Below, in pieces: positions 38,501 to 47,500 of a DNA stretch of 64,000 bases. The stretch is from Apostichopus japonicus. Lineage: Eukaryota; Echinodermata; Holothuroidea; Aspidochirotida; Stichopodidae. The translations under genes were made by a program, and so were the position numbers. Under the pieces are notes generated by a model. It was not told the origin of the DNA. It ran no database searches and saw only the letters and a program-made list of their open reading frames with translations. The stretch is taken from contig NC_092568.1 in NCBI RefSeq assembly GCF_037975245.1, forward strand, positions 30,955,501 to 31,019,500. Reading direction: 5' to 3'. Within the stretch, counting starts at the first letter, position 1. Every line of letters starts with the position of its first letter.

Positions 38501-41500
38501 ACAGAAACTGACTGAGAAATTTTTATCATATTTGAAAGAGCAAAGAAACGATTGGCTGGAATTGGGTTTGTAATTCTGTAGTCCAGTTCTAACCAATATT
38601 TTTTCCCCCTCTTACAAACCTGAATAATTTTGTTGATAAACTTGTCAGTGGTGTCGATGAGAGATTCCACATCTAATATAACCATATGATGCATCTCTTC
38701 CTTGTGAGAGCATAAATGAACTGCCATGTGAAAGTAAAAAAATCAATGACAACCATGGCCACTACCACAAAACTGTGATGATTGATGACAAGTCTAAATG
38801 AAACTGAGAAAAAAAAATGAGATGAACACTTTACACACAGCATTGCATTCAAAAAAGGAAAGAGAACTCAACCTGCTGCAACAACTTTCTAAATTTGGGG
38901 CTGAGAGACAACCAGAAAAAAATCCATAAATATTTGCCCTGTTTTTGGACCATAAGCATTCTTTCATGCAGTCCATTTTATGTACTGTACACTCTTTTGG
39001 ACAACCAAACTGATGTTTGGACAACTGCAAAAGAAGACCGCCCAAATTGTCCAGAGGGAAACCAGCAAAGTTTCTTCAGAATACGTACTGCTGATTATAT
39101 TTGAAGCTGAATATTAAATACTCTCTTTACCTTGGAAATGTACCAAATACATCTGGATGAAGGTCCACTATTGCCAATTTTTTACTCTCTCTTGTCTCTA
39201 GGGATTCTAACCAGGCCTGCGGTTTCTGCAGATGAGGGGGACAAGCAACTTCTCTCTCCAGGACTAATGATTCACTTCCATGATTAAATGCTACTGAAGG
39301 GGAGAAAGTAAAAAAAGGGTTGTATGTGAAATATCAATTTGCCATATCAACCACTATGGAATATGAAATGAAAAAATTGACCTGCAGATATATAGTACTG
39401 TACCAAGCACTATATTCAAGTATTATCAACAAGCAAGGATAAGAGTCACCCAGAGAAGTGACAGTAGCTTTAACTGAACACACCTACAATAGTTCTATAA
39501 AAACATATTCAATCACGTTATTTCAAGAACACACTGGCTAGCTCACTACCTTTCACCTTTTTTCACCATATCCTATAATGATGCATATAAGCTATCAATT
39601 TTGTTGAACCTTAATCATATTTGAGTGGATGTTGCCAAAAATACTTCCAGTTTTATGGAAATGAACCACAGTAATAAATACTTAAACTATTCTTTTCTGA
39701 AAGGGTAAACAATTACTTAATAATTTACTATTTTTACAGACTTATGCTGGATATTGTTCACACTGTTTACAAACCTGGTGAAGTTGCAGAGTCTTTGGAA
39801 CCATCTGCTACTTCTGATGAAGAAAATCTTGAAGCGATACATCCTCTACAAACTGGAAGTACATATTGGACCTGTCAAATGAAACAAAGTAAAAAATAAA
39901 ACAAGAGGACAATCCAAAGAGTTTTGTATCTCATCGCCAGCAAACACTGATTTCACAAATTTATAATTGGCTACGCAATCTGGCAATCGGGAGGAAAGTA
40001 TTACTTGACATTTCCACAGTTGAAGGTTCTATGTCAATTCAATGTTTCCCCTTTAAGTTATAGCAAAACAAAAACAAATTCATTCTATTCACTACTACAT
40101 TACAAAGTTTTAAGTTTGCAATATTTATTATCTATAGCTATACTACATCTTGCATGTGTTTACCAAATTTGACAAAGAATGCTTTTTCCTGAGAGACAAA
40201 AAAACATTTTGAGATGTTGACATTGATGTCATGCTTTGTGCCTTAAAGGGTGTGAAGACTCATGTCGGTAATCTGACCTAGTTTCGAATGAGGTGTAACA
40301 GAAGTGTTTGACACCACCATCGATCCTAGAAAATACACACACAACTTGCTACCGTCGGTAATTAGACACTAGTGTACAGTCAATACATACAGCTACGGTC
40401 AATACCCACAACACAGTGTACATAGCAGCGTGGACATCTCAGGTCTAAATAAAAGATAACAAGGTATCACATATTACTGTCTGCATTTTGTAGCGACAAG
40501 AAGAAAATGTCATTTGCAAGCAACGGAAATTTAACTTTATCAGAGCGAGTCTTCAATGCCTTTAACTTCACAGAATGACCCAAATACCATGAAATCAATA
40601 ATTGCTTTTTGGGTGGTTTTTGCTCAGCAATATTTTTCACTACTGGGCAATTCCATGAGAAAGTGGACATGATACCCAAAAAATTAAAAGTGTGTGACAA
40701 TAGTAAATTTGGTGTCAAATGAAAGCTAAGAGTCCATATTTTCCAGAATCAGGTTCAGAAATGCAATTTTCATACATTTTGGAATGAAAATATATGGGTA
40801 ATTGAATATTCATCAGTTGATACAGAAAATTGGATGATTGGTAACAAAAACTATTGGTCACTGCTAATTGATAGGGAGTATATAAATGATATCAGCCACT
40901 ACCATGTGAGAGTATAGATCATGGAAAACTGGATGGATAATATTTTCGCCCCTTTTCTTCATTGGTTCCGCTTCAGTGGCCTTCGGTATTTTTGCCATTT
41001 GAAATGTCCTTCCGTTACCGAAAATATAACTTTTTTTAGTTTTTCAGGAAAAGTTGCAGCATGATTAAAATGAATGTTCATCTTCAAAGCAAGTTTAGAT
41101 TGGCCAACAAAATGAAATAATTAGTTTCACCCTGGTCCTCTTCGTTTGTTCATTATGATTGATTAAAACCTGTCTTTCCGTTACCATTTTGGTAACGGAA
41201 GGACAGTAACGGAAGGACAATTTTGTTTTCCAGTCAGATTATTGAGTCATTTGCCAATGATTAAAAGTAAATATCATTGCATGCATACATATATATTGTA
41301 TACAACATCATGTTGGAGTTGTTGACTCTGAGAGTGATGTTTATATCTACTAAGGTGGTGTGATTGTATAATCTATTGTTGACTGTCTGGACTAGGGCAG
41401 CCAACACTTCTTTTCATGTCTCAAGGCTAAATGTGTACAGTTTAGCGTTCAACTTGCCACAGTTTATCCACTTCTTCACATAGACTGATGGGGTCCAAGC

Positions 41501-43620
41501 TTTGTAGTGCCCCTGAATCCCCTACAGTTCAACGACCAACACAGTGTGGGGACTTCATTCTTGTAGAATATGTGGGGGAAAATGAAGTCAGCAAATCATA
41601 CAAGTTTGTAGCACTTGTTCATGAAAAGGAAGTGTATGTGACCCATCTCCACAAGGGTGATAAGGAAGGCAAAGTGTATGTTGCAAGGGATCTCACAGAC
41701 AAATATGGAGTGGTCACGGAGGATCAAATTGTGAAGCTGCTACCATTCATGGACAACAGGGAGAGATCAATTTTCAGTGAAGCTATCCCAGAGGGGAATT
41801 AGGTTGTCCACAGTATCACTGAGTAACATTGCATGCTTATGCATGAAGATTGTGTGATTGTTTGTTCCTTTAGATATAATTACTTCTCATTAATTATTCC
41901 AAAAGTAGTAGGATTTCAGCTTCAGTTGACTTATATTTTAGATTAAATTTTGTTGAGTAAATTGATACACTGTAGTTGCCTCGACTTTTTCGGATTCACT
42001 TTTTCAAAATTCAGGTATTGATACCGTTAATAAGCGTTATAATTTGTTTGTACTTTCAGATACAATCACTTCCCATTAATTAGCAGGTGATTATTCCTTA
42101 AGTAGTAGGACTTCAGCTTCAGTTGATTAACATTTTAGAATAAATTCAGTTGAATATAGTGATAGTTGCTTCAACTTTTTCAGTTTCGCTTTTTCAGTTA
42201 TTGACATACAGTTAATTAAGATAATATGGTTAGTTAATAATTAGAAATAACTTCCATATTTTTGCTTTGGATGGTCAATACATTGTTATAGTTCACATTG
42301 GAATGTTGGTTCTGACAATTTTATTATTGTGTCAACATGTGATATACTCTTCTTTGCACACTGTAACTGAGTGGACATATTTTCCTTCCGTTACCGTCCT
42401 TCCGTTACCAAATTTAACTTTAATTAGCACAATATTTCTAGAAAACCAAAGCAACAATTTCAGAATTGAAAGTGGTACAGTATAGGAAACAGTATTGGGA
42501 TAACATTTCTCACCTCTAAAGTAAGATTACTCCATAGAATTCACAGAGTTTTACAATAAACTCAAGACGTGTGAAAACCCTTGTCCGTTTGCTGTCCTTC
42601 CGTTACCGACCTCATTAATATTCATATTTCAAAAATGGGAAGGGTTTGTGTAAAAAAAAATATGTGGAAATTGAAGTATGTAGTTATAGCTAGTCAGTGA
42701 TGACAATTATTTGTTGTAATTAATGGGGATATTCATGATATACTTGTTCAAATGTCAGAAAATTAGTCCCAATGTCCTTCCGTTACCATGGAATTGCCCT
42801 ACTGTAGCCTATAGGCCTAGCATAGGCTACATAGTTTTTCAATGTTATATGTATTGTTATCAAGACATTTGCTAGTGCATGCATTTGCTTGATAGTTTGG
42901 TTCTGGTTACTGCTAGCCTACAATGACAGGGAAAAAACTTTGTTTGAATTTTTACTGCTTTATCTCTGGAAATGGGCAAAACGTTTTGTAAGACAGTAGG
43001 CTGATCAAGTGTCTCATCTCTTGTTGGATTACATTACTTTTTAGGGGTATTTTGACAGCAACAAGGTTGTTTGTCCTTTGACAACACACCGGATCATTGT
43101 AATTGCATAGAAATCTCTTACTAACAATTATTTACATTAAGTTAAATAAGTAAAAGATGTGCATTGTCACTCTTGAAATAATTGGAGAATGACAAACAAC
43201 TTTGTTGCTGTACATGGGCCCTAATAAATAAATGGAACAATCCAACCATGGAAAAAGGAGGCATGATATGACTTGGGGATTGGGTTGTTCATGTTTATAA
43301 TGGAATGCACACTGAGATATCAAGCTGGCTTGAGCCTTGGGTTTAGATGATTAAAAAATAGTTAGGCAAAGCCTATGACTGAAGGGAACAGCCTAACGTG
43401 GGCCTAAAACTTTGAGTGTTAGGCCTGGGACCTAGCCTAACAACTAACTTTAGACCTAGCCTAGGCTCAGTAACTTAGATCTACCTAACTGCAACGCTTG
43501 TGTTAAACCTAAACCCGCCGAGGCCGAATGCTTTCATTAGTGACCTTTGAAGTTGTAACTTACATTTTGATTATTAACGTAGCTTTGGCGACAAACTCTC
43601 TGTAGGACTCGACTAAACAT
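20357..43620 (-). CDS. MRPL4: Mitochondrial large ribosomal subunit protein uL4m (MRPL4), complete, 9 exons
   Basis: This is a structural protein of the mitochondrial 39S-type large subunit, the counterpart of bacterial L4, whose conserved basic loop reaches into the rRNA near the exit tunnel. Exons in transcript order are 43620-43564, 39871-39775, 39293-39131, 38294-38243, 37841-37724, 34693-34536, 33347-33289, 24253-24174 and 20550-20357. They sum to 978 nt (325 aa plus stop), against about 310 aa in human. Every junction is GT-AG and every phase fits. The N-terminus [15 protein letters not shown] is a typical basic, amphipathic mitochondrial presequence. Landmarks are LHPDVF (about 97-102), LDILHRN..WQK (107-117), the L4 hallmark [19 protein letters not shown] (136-154), HPPRGGR (167-173), the WGESVLFVD stretch (226-234) and [12 protein letters not shown] near 262-273. 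The start is the only in-frame ATG that supplies a presequence and a phase-0 donor. The coding sequence is spread over 23.3 kb with repeat-filled introns. It is divergent from CMC2. Confidence 0.96.
20551..24173 (-). other. MRPL4 intron 8
   Basis: Non-coding, with the 16-base C run. The 113-codon plus-strand ORF at 23312-23653 contains a splice-donor-like AAAG|GTAAGA but no recognisable domain. Confidence 0.6.
21328..21343 (+). repeat. Poly-C run, 16 bases
   Basis: This is the longest of six C runs of at least 9 bases. Others start at 3885, 26220, 33206, 50563 and 62346. Confidence 0.95.
24174..24253 (-). CDS. MRPL4: MRPL4 exon 8
   Basis: The exon encodes [20 protein letters not shown] and NIISTE, aligning with human [23 protein letters not shown]. 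The acceptor is CTTGGTTTCAG and the donor AGAAG|GTAAGA. A 9 kb intron precedes it. Confidence 0.93.
26524..26600 (+). repeat. C-rich short tandem repeat (CCCTCCTCCCCAA)n
   Basis: About five copies of a 13-15 bp C-rich unit in MRPL4 intron 7. Runs of C at regular spacing could form i-motif or G4 structure. Confidence 0.9.
32421..32890. repeat. Foldback: inverted repeat with ~100 bp arms
   Basis: The left arm 32421-32522 (AATTGAATCAGCTTAATAGC through CTTCAACAAAGGTGATAATA) is the reverse complement of 32791-32890 (CATTATTATCACC through GCTATTAAGCTGACTCAATT) with scattered mismatches. The spacer is 268 bp. It lies in MRPL4 intron 7 and ends in a T-rich tract. It may be a foldback or MITE-like element; no target duplication was identified. 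Confidence 0.85.
33289..33347 (-). CDS. MRPL4: MRPL4 exon 7
   Basis: The exon encodes [19 protein letters not shown] (human YLTELAHYRRWGDSVLLVD). The acceptor is TTATTTTGTAG and the donor GATGA|GTAAGT. Confidence 0.94.
34536..34693 (-). CDS. MRPL4: MRPL4 exon 6 (central L4 core)
   Basis: The exon encodes [37 protein letters not shown] and [10 protein letters not shown], colinear with human GVAHGPRG...SLELPTGDPQ. The acceptor TTTTTACACAG is only 13 bp from a 1.2 kb minisatellite; the donor is CTCAG|GTGAGT. Confidence 0.96.
34707..35888. repeat. Minisatellite, about 16 copies of a 72-75 bp unit with dimeric higher-order repeats
   Basis: Each unit contains CTTAGCAACAAACTTAACAG, GGATATT, GGAAAC and TCCTGTACATGACAGAATCC. 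From about 35040 to 35450 two unit variants (GAAGGAAACTTCATG and TTAAGAAAACCTCCTG) alternate with a period near 147 bp, showing that a dimer was amplified. The array is in MRPL4 intron 5 and ends 13 bp before the exon 6 acceptor. Long ORFs read from it are artefacts of the repeat. Confidence 0.95.
37724..37841 (-). CDS. MRPL4: MRPL4 exon 5 (conserved basic loop)
   Basis: The exon carries [19 protein letters not shown] and IRSPIW, the near-invariant RNA-contacting segment of the L4 family. The acceptor is TTTCTGTAG and the donor TGAAAG|GTAACC. Confidence 0.96.
38243..38294 (-). CDS. MRPL4: MRPL4 exon 4
   Basis: A 52 bp exon encodes [17 protein letters not shown] (human LDILHQVAMWQ). The acceptor is CATCCACAG and the donor AATTATA|GTAAGT. 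Confidence 0.92.
39131..39293 (-). CDS. MRPL4: MRPL4 exon 3
   Basis: The exon encodes PQAWLESLE...[15 protein letters not shown], matching the PVQAWVESL...LADLHPDVFATAP segment of the human protein. The acceptor is CCCCTTCAG and the donor CCAAG|GTAAAG. It ends two bases into the Arg codon before LDILH. Confidence 0.93.
39775..39871 (-). CDS. MRPL4: MRPL4 exon 2 (N-terminal region)
   Basis: The exon encodes [20 protein letters not shown] followed by a Ser/Asp-rich stretch; this is presequence and linker with little conservation. The acceptor is CATTTGACAG and the donor CACCAG|GTTTGT. Confidence 0.85.
41005..41219. repeat. Left cluster of the 15 bp subterminal motif, with hairpin
   Basis: Copies lie at 41005-41019 (TGTCCTTCCGTTACC), 41171-41185 (one mismatch), 41191-41205 (GGTAACGGAAGGACA) and 41205-41219. 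The second and third form an inverted pair with a 5 bp loop, and the fourth is a direct repeat of the third. Repeated subterminal motifs are usually transposase-binding sites; that role is inferred. Confidence 0.75.
41488..41802 (+). CDS. 104-aa ORF inside the TIR element, possible terminal exon of a transposase
   Basis: The ORF starts [18 protein letters not shown] and ends in SEAIPEGN. Its core, [10 protein letters not shown]...[14 protein letters not shown], reads as a short beta-barrel-like (SH3/chromo/tudor-type) module of the kind seen at the C-terminus of some element-encoded proteins; that likeness is by eye. The frame is open upstream to a stop at 41443, and AG dinucleotides at 41461-41462 and nearby could act as acceptors, so the ATG may be internal to an exon. 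It has a balanced composition and no low-complexity run, unlike the chance ORFs nearby. It lies antisense in MRPL4 intron 1. It is not a known host gene to me. Confidence 0.5.
   Translation: MGSKLCSAPESPTVQRPTQCGDFILVEYVGENEVSKSYKFVALVHEKEVYVTHLHKGDKEGKVYVARDLTDKYGVVTEDQIVKLLPFMDNRERSIFSEAIPEGN
41871..42235. repeat. Imperfect tandem duplication of about 185 bp inside the TIR element
   Basis: The segment starting near 41871 (AGATATAATTACTTCTCATT) recurs near 42056 (AGATACAATCACTTCCCATT). Both copies carry TTCAGCTTCAGTTGA and a GACTTTTTC/AACTTTTTC stretch in the same order. The copies have diverged, with small indels. Confidence 0.65.
42381..42787. repeat. Right cluster of the 15 bp subterminal motif
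   Basis: Copies lie at 42381-42395 and 42395-42409 (tandem), 42593-42607 and 42773-42787, the last touching the right terminal repeat. All four have the CCTTCCGTTACC orientation. Confidence 0.75.
43564..43620 (-). CDS. MRPL4: MRPL4 exon 1 (start codon, mitochondrial presequence)
   Basis: Nineteen codons begin [15 protein letters not shown] and end at the donor AAAT|GTAAGT in phase 0. The next exon begins in phase 0 with GTC CAA TAT. Exon 2 has no usable in-frame ATG of its own, so this upstream exon is needed. Confidence 0.87.
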
Positions 43621-44421
43621 GACTGGACAACGAATTGAAAAATGTTACTGGCGAGTTCTGTTCTTGGTAATGAGAAACTGACAATGATACATACTGTATA
43701 GGAGGTACTAGAGACATCACAGCTTTTTCAACCGTGAAGCATAGCTGATGGCTTTTTGTTTCTGTAAATTGAATAATTTCGTATTAAACAGTACAACAAA
43801 TACAATTATTATATTATCAGATAAACATTAATGTTCAAACATTGCTATATTTTCATAACATTTTTTAATTTTCAAAATTCCTATCGAATCATCATATTTA
43901 TCAAGATATCTTAAAATTCCCTTTGGCAAAGCAAGGGTTCGCTTCGTTGTTCAGTGTAAGCAATACTAGCTTTACAACTATATGTATCATTGGTTGCTTC
44001 ATTGACTCTTTCGCAGATCATACACCTCATTGACCTGACATTGAGACACAACCATATTAGAGAAGGTATAAGTGAAGATAAAAAAAACAAACCATGGATT
44101 GATAAAAACAAATAAATCTGTATTTTAAAATTTTATTAATATAATATATATTTAAATTATATTTTTAATATTTTTCCATAACCTTAATGACTATTAAGTT
44201 GTAATAATTACGGTAAAATGTTAATAACATCCCCCTTACTCCTAGTCCATAATCGAACACACCATTCGTCGTCTGCTAGTAAAAGCAAAGACCGTAATCT
44301 TTGCTAGAACCACAGTAGAGAACACATGGTGCCATTTTAAGATTACGTATTCCAAACTAAGCTAGCCTACACGAAAACCTCCATTGCTAGTAAACAGACG
44401 ATATCACGAAAGTTAGGCATA
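43621..44421. promoter_or_regulatory. Divergent promoter interval of MRPL4 (-) and CMC2 (+)
   Basis: The two start codons point away from each other across 801 bp, so both transcription starts and core promoters must lie here unless there are non-coding upstream exons. The middle (about 44100-44220) is extremely AT-rich. The CMC2 side is richer in CpG. It carries an 8 bp inverted repeat AGCAAAGA-N6-TCTTTGCT at 44284-44305 and a GCCATTTT (YY1-core-like) site at 44331. No clear TATA box can be assigned. Promoter function is inferred from gene layout only. Confidence 0.6.
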
Positions 44422-44502
44422 ATGCATCCTGATTTATCTTCAAACTTACATACCGACGAATGTAATGCATTTATCAGAGCCTTACAAAAGTGTCACTCAG
44501 AA
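44422..44502 (+). CDS. CMC2: CMC2 exon 1
   Basis: Twenty-seven codons from MHPDLSSNLHTDECN contain the first CX9C pair. The donor is TCAGAA|GTAAGA, phase 0. Confidence 0.93.
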
Positions 44503-47500
44503 GTAAGATGATATTTTCGCTGTCTTTACCACAAAGATTCTGAAACATGAATTTTCGTTGGACCTGTGTTGAGCTCAGAACCTCAATTTCTATGGTTTCG
44601 CTGAGTCTAAAAGTTAGGCCTTGGCTATGGCCTACGTTAGGCATAAATGAGACATTTATGATGTAGGCTAGGCCTAGCTTTGGCCTAAGATAGCCCTATA
44701 CAATTAAAAGGCAAATATGATGGGTGATTACATTTTGAAGTGAGAAAATGTGTTACTTTCTATGATTCATGGTTCCAAAACATTTCAGTTTTTCAGCTAA
44801 ATGCTGAATCATGCATTACATATCTGTACAGAGAGTTTATAAAATACCCAATTAATGACCTTTGACTGAGAAAGACATCACTGACAATGTTGTTGTTTCT
44901 GTTACACCAACTGTAGCTTGGTAGATGTTGCGAAACAAAGATTGATATTGTCAAAACTTTGCAGTAAATCAATGCCATTCAGAGTTTTGGCTGTGTTTGG
45001 TTAGAAATGCAGTGTGTTTTTAAGGTGAAATTTCCTTTTTTGCTGTTATTAAAAGGGATATGTGTTATATATTAAGAACATGCTGAACCTTTAAAAGTAT
45101 ATGTGATAAACTAATTACCTAATAGAAAGTTCTACATACTATGCTAATTTATGCACATTACTGATAGTAAATGCAGGAGACAGTTACATTCTGGCTCTCA
45201 ACCAACAAACACATACATGTCTGTGTATTCCTTCGTTTGTACCCAAGCCTTGGAACCTTGTGGTGATTTGTACAGTTAACTTTGCCAAGAAAGAAAAATA
45301 TGTAGAATATTTCTAACGGTACATCATCAGTATGTATGAACTAGGAGATGTAGCCCGAATATTTACTGGCGAAATTCATAAACAAATCATTTTGACTGTT
45401 AGGAGACATGGATCAAGTGTCCTTGGCAATACAAGTTAATACCACTTTAATACAGAGCAATATTTAACTGGCCAAGTATAGCAAAGACTAGTGCAATAGG
45501 AACAGAAGGTTTCAGGCTAGTGCTGGAAAGTTTTGTTGCTGTCAACGACTAATATTCAGTGTTATTTGTATGTTTGTGTAATGACACATGCAAACTAGAA
45601 ATTTGACAGAATAATTGTGTGGTTGATGTTGACAGAATAGCAATTCAGACAATAAATGTTAATATTTTCTCTTTTCAGCATCCGTTCAAGAAGTATCTAG
45701 GTCATTGTAATATTGCCAATGAGGCAGTCAACCAATGTCTTAAAAGAGAGGTTAGTGTTTATCAGGCTTTCAGCTTTATACCTTTGCTGACCTCCAGATG
45801 AAAATGAGGAAGGACTAGAACAACAGCAAAGATGAGTTCTAATATATACCATATATTAGTCTTAAAAAGTTTCAGTGCTGTTTGATACTCAAATCCCATT
45901 ACAACATTGGTCATTAGCTAGTTTCATTTCATATAATGAAGTAAAAGTTACAAACTTTGAAACTTTTTGGAAATTTACATGTTATTAGTATGATATGAAA
46001 TGTGTTTGGACAAAAATATGATGAGCACTAACTGGAAACATTTATATTACTTGCTTTGACAGCTTCCTTTGATGAACATTTTTAAGATGGTATCTGATGT
46101 TTGATTAGTTGCAGCCTTACTTTAAGTACTACGCTGTGGCTTTGGGAAAAGTATCGACCAAATTAAAAAGTCCGCCTTGAATGATATGCATTTTCGGTGC
46201 CATTTTGGCACATAATTATTTTATTGGTGGTGGGGGATGGGTGGTGGTGTAGAGATCCATGTAGAGAGGAAAGAATGAGGAGTCAAGCGACATTCTTCTA
46301 TGGCTGACAATAAAGTCTCAAATTTCTGTTTAATATTGGCCAAGTGTGTCCTCCTCTTTCTCGAACTTGTGAAAATGTATTTACCTGTCAATAGCATCGT
46401 CGCCCATTACATGCAGAAACAAGGAAGCCTTGAACTTGGCATCCTTTGCATCACTTCCGGTGGCTGTTAGAAAGAGATCAGACCGTTGTACAAACTTTCT
46501 CCAGTTTGCCGAAATGTTGCCTTCTAAACTCAGGCCATTTGGTGGTTTCAACTGATCCATCTTATTTGTTGGTTGGCGTGGAGTTTTTCTCTGACACCAT
46601 GTTATATAAATAACATTGAGAGGTGGCAGTATTGTAACTCTGTTTATTGTTGGTGGCGCTATTTCACAACCATCATCACACTAATAAAATTTAATAAATT
46701 TATATCACACAGCAAATTTAACAAAAAACAAAAAACATTGGTCCAAGTCACATCTTGGTAGCTCATTGCGTTGCTGGGATATGAAATTGTTATAAAAAAA
46801 TACATGTTACAGAATAGTATATTGTGTAATAAATTGTGATGTCATACATGGACAACACCATAAACTGTCTTTTTATTTCATTATTTGTCACTGAAACAAT
46901 GAGTAGCCCTGCATAATTTAAATAACAAGGTTATGTAAAGATTATTATCAGTTCAGGTTTAAAGAAAAACAAAACCAGCTGTTGGTGTCTTTCATGAATG
47001 ACATCACAGGTTATGGTGAATGTACTCATCCAATTAAAGTAAAGAAACTGTAATAGTTTATAGATCTCAATAAATGGAACATTCCAGACCGCAACAGGGA
47101 TGGAATTTCAAGACTACTTCATTGTTTCATCTCCGAATTATTACCAGGAACCAGCCACAAATTTGATTGAACTTTTCAAATGTGTTAAATTTTCCCCAAA
47201 CTTTCCCAATCAGTTTTCCATTATTCTATTTTATTGAGTTTAAATATTAATTAGCATTGTAACTAAACAACATGTAATTTAAATCTGAGACAATGCTTTA
47301 TGAAAATACTGTATACATTACACCTTACTGAAGAAATCTTGAGAGTTTTGATTGAAATTTGAGATGCCTAACTAAATAACTAATTTCAGTTTTACATCAG
47401 TTTCAACCTAAATGTGCCATTTATAGGAAATGTTTAAAGTTCTTACTTCTTTCTAACTACTTTCCACAGAGAGAACAAAAGAGACTAGAAAATAAGATCA

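Larger units (their letters stand above)
40645..42799. mobile_element. DNA-transposon-like element with TIRs, TACT target duplication and eight subterminal motifs
   Basis: The 2,155 bp element begins GGGCAATTCCATG and ends CATGGAATTGCCC, a 13 bp exact inverted repeat with weaker similarity further in (both ends share GGACAT). It is flanked by TACT at 40641-40644 and 42800-42803, as expected of a 4 bp target-site duplication. Eight copies of a 15 bp motif, TGTCCTTCCGTTACC or its complement, lie only inside it. It holds a 104-codon ORF and a roughly 185 bp imperfect tandem duplication. There is no recognisable catalytic domain, so it is probably non-autonomous, keeping one terminal exon of its parent. 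It sits in MRPL4 intron 1. I do not recognise the superfamily. Confidence 0.72.

Noticed and set aside
44444-44520. A possible MRPL4 first exon on the minus strand (ATGCATTACATTCGTCG before GTATGT)
   Set aside because: Its phase would put a stop in exon 2; the exon at 43564-43620 is in phase and encodes a presequence.
46381-46560. Domesticated gag gene exon
   Set aside because: Degenerate gag-like sequence continues past the stop in other frames, so simple decay explains it better; kept only as a check.
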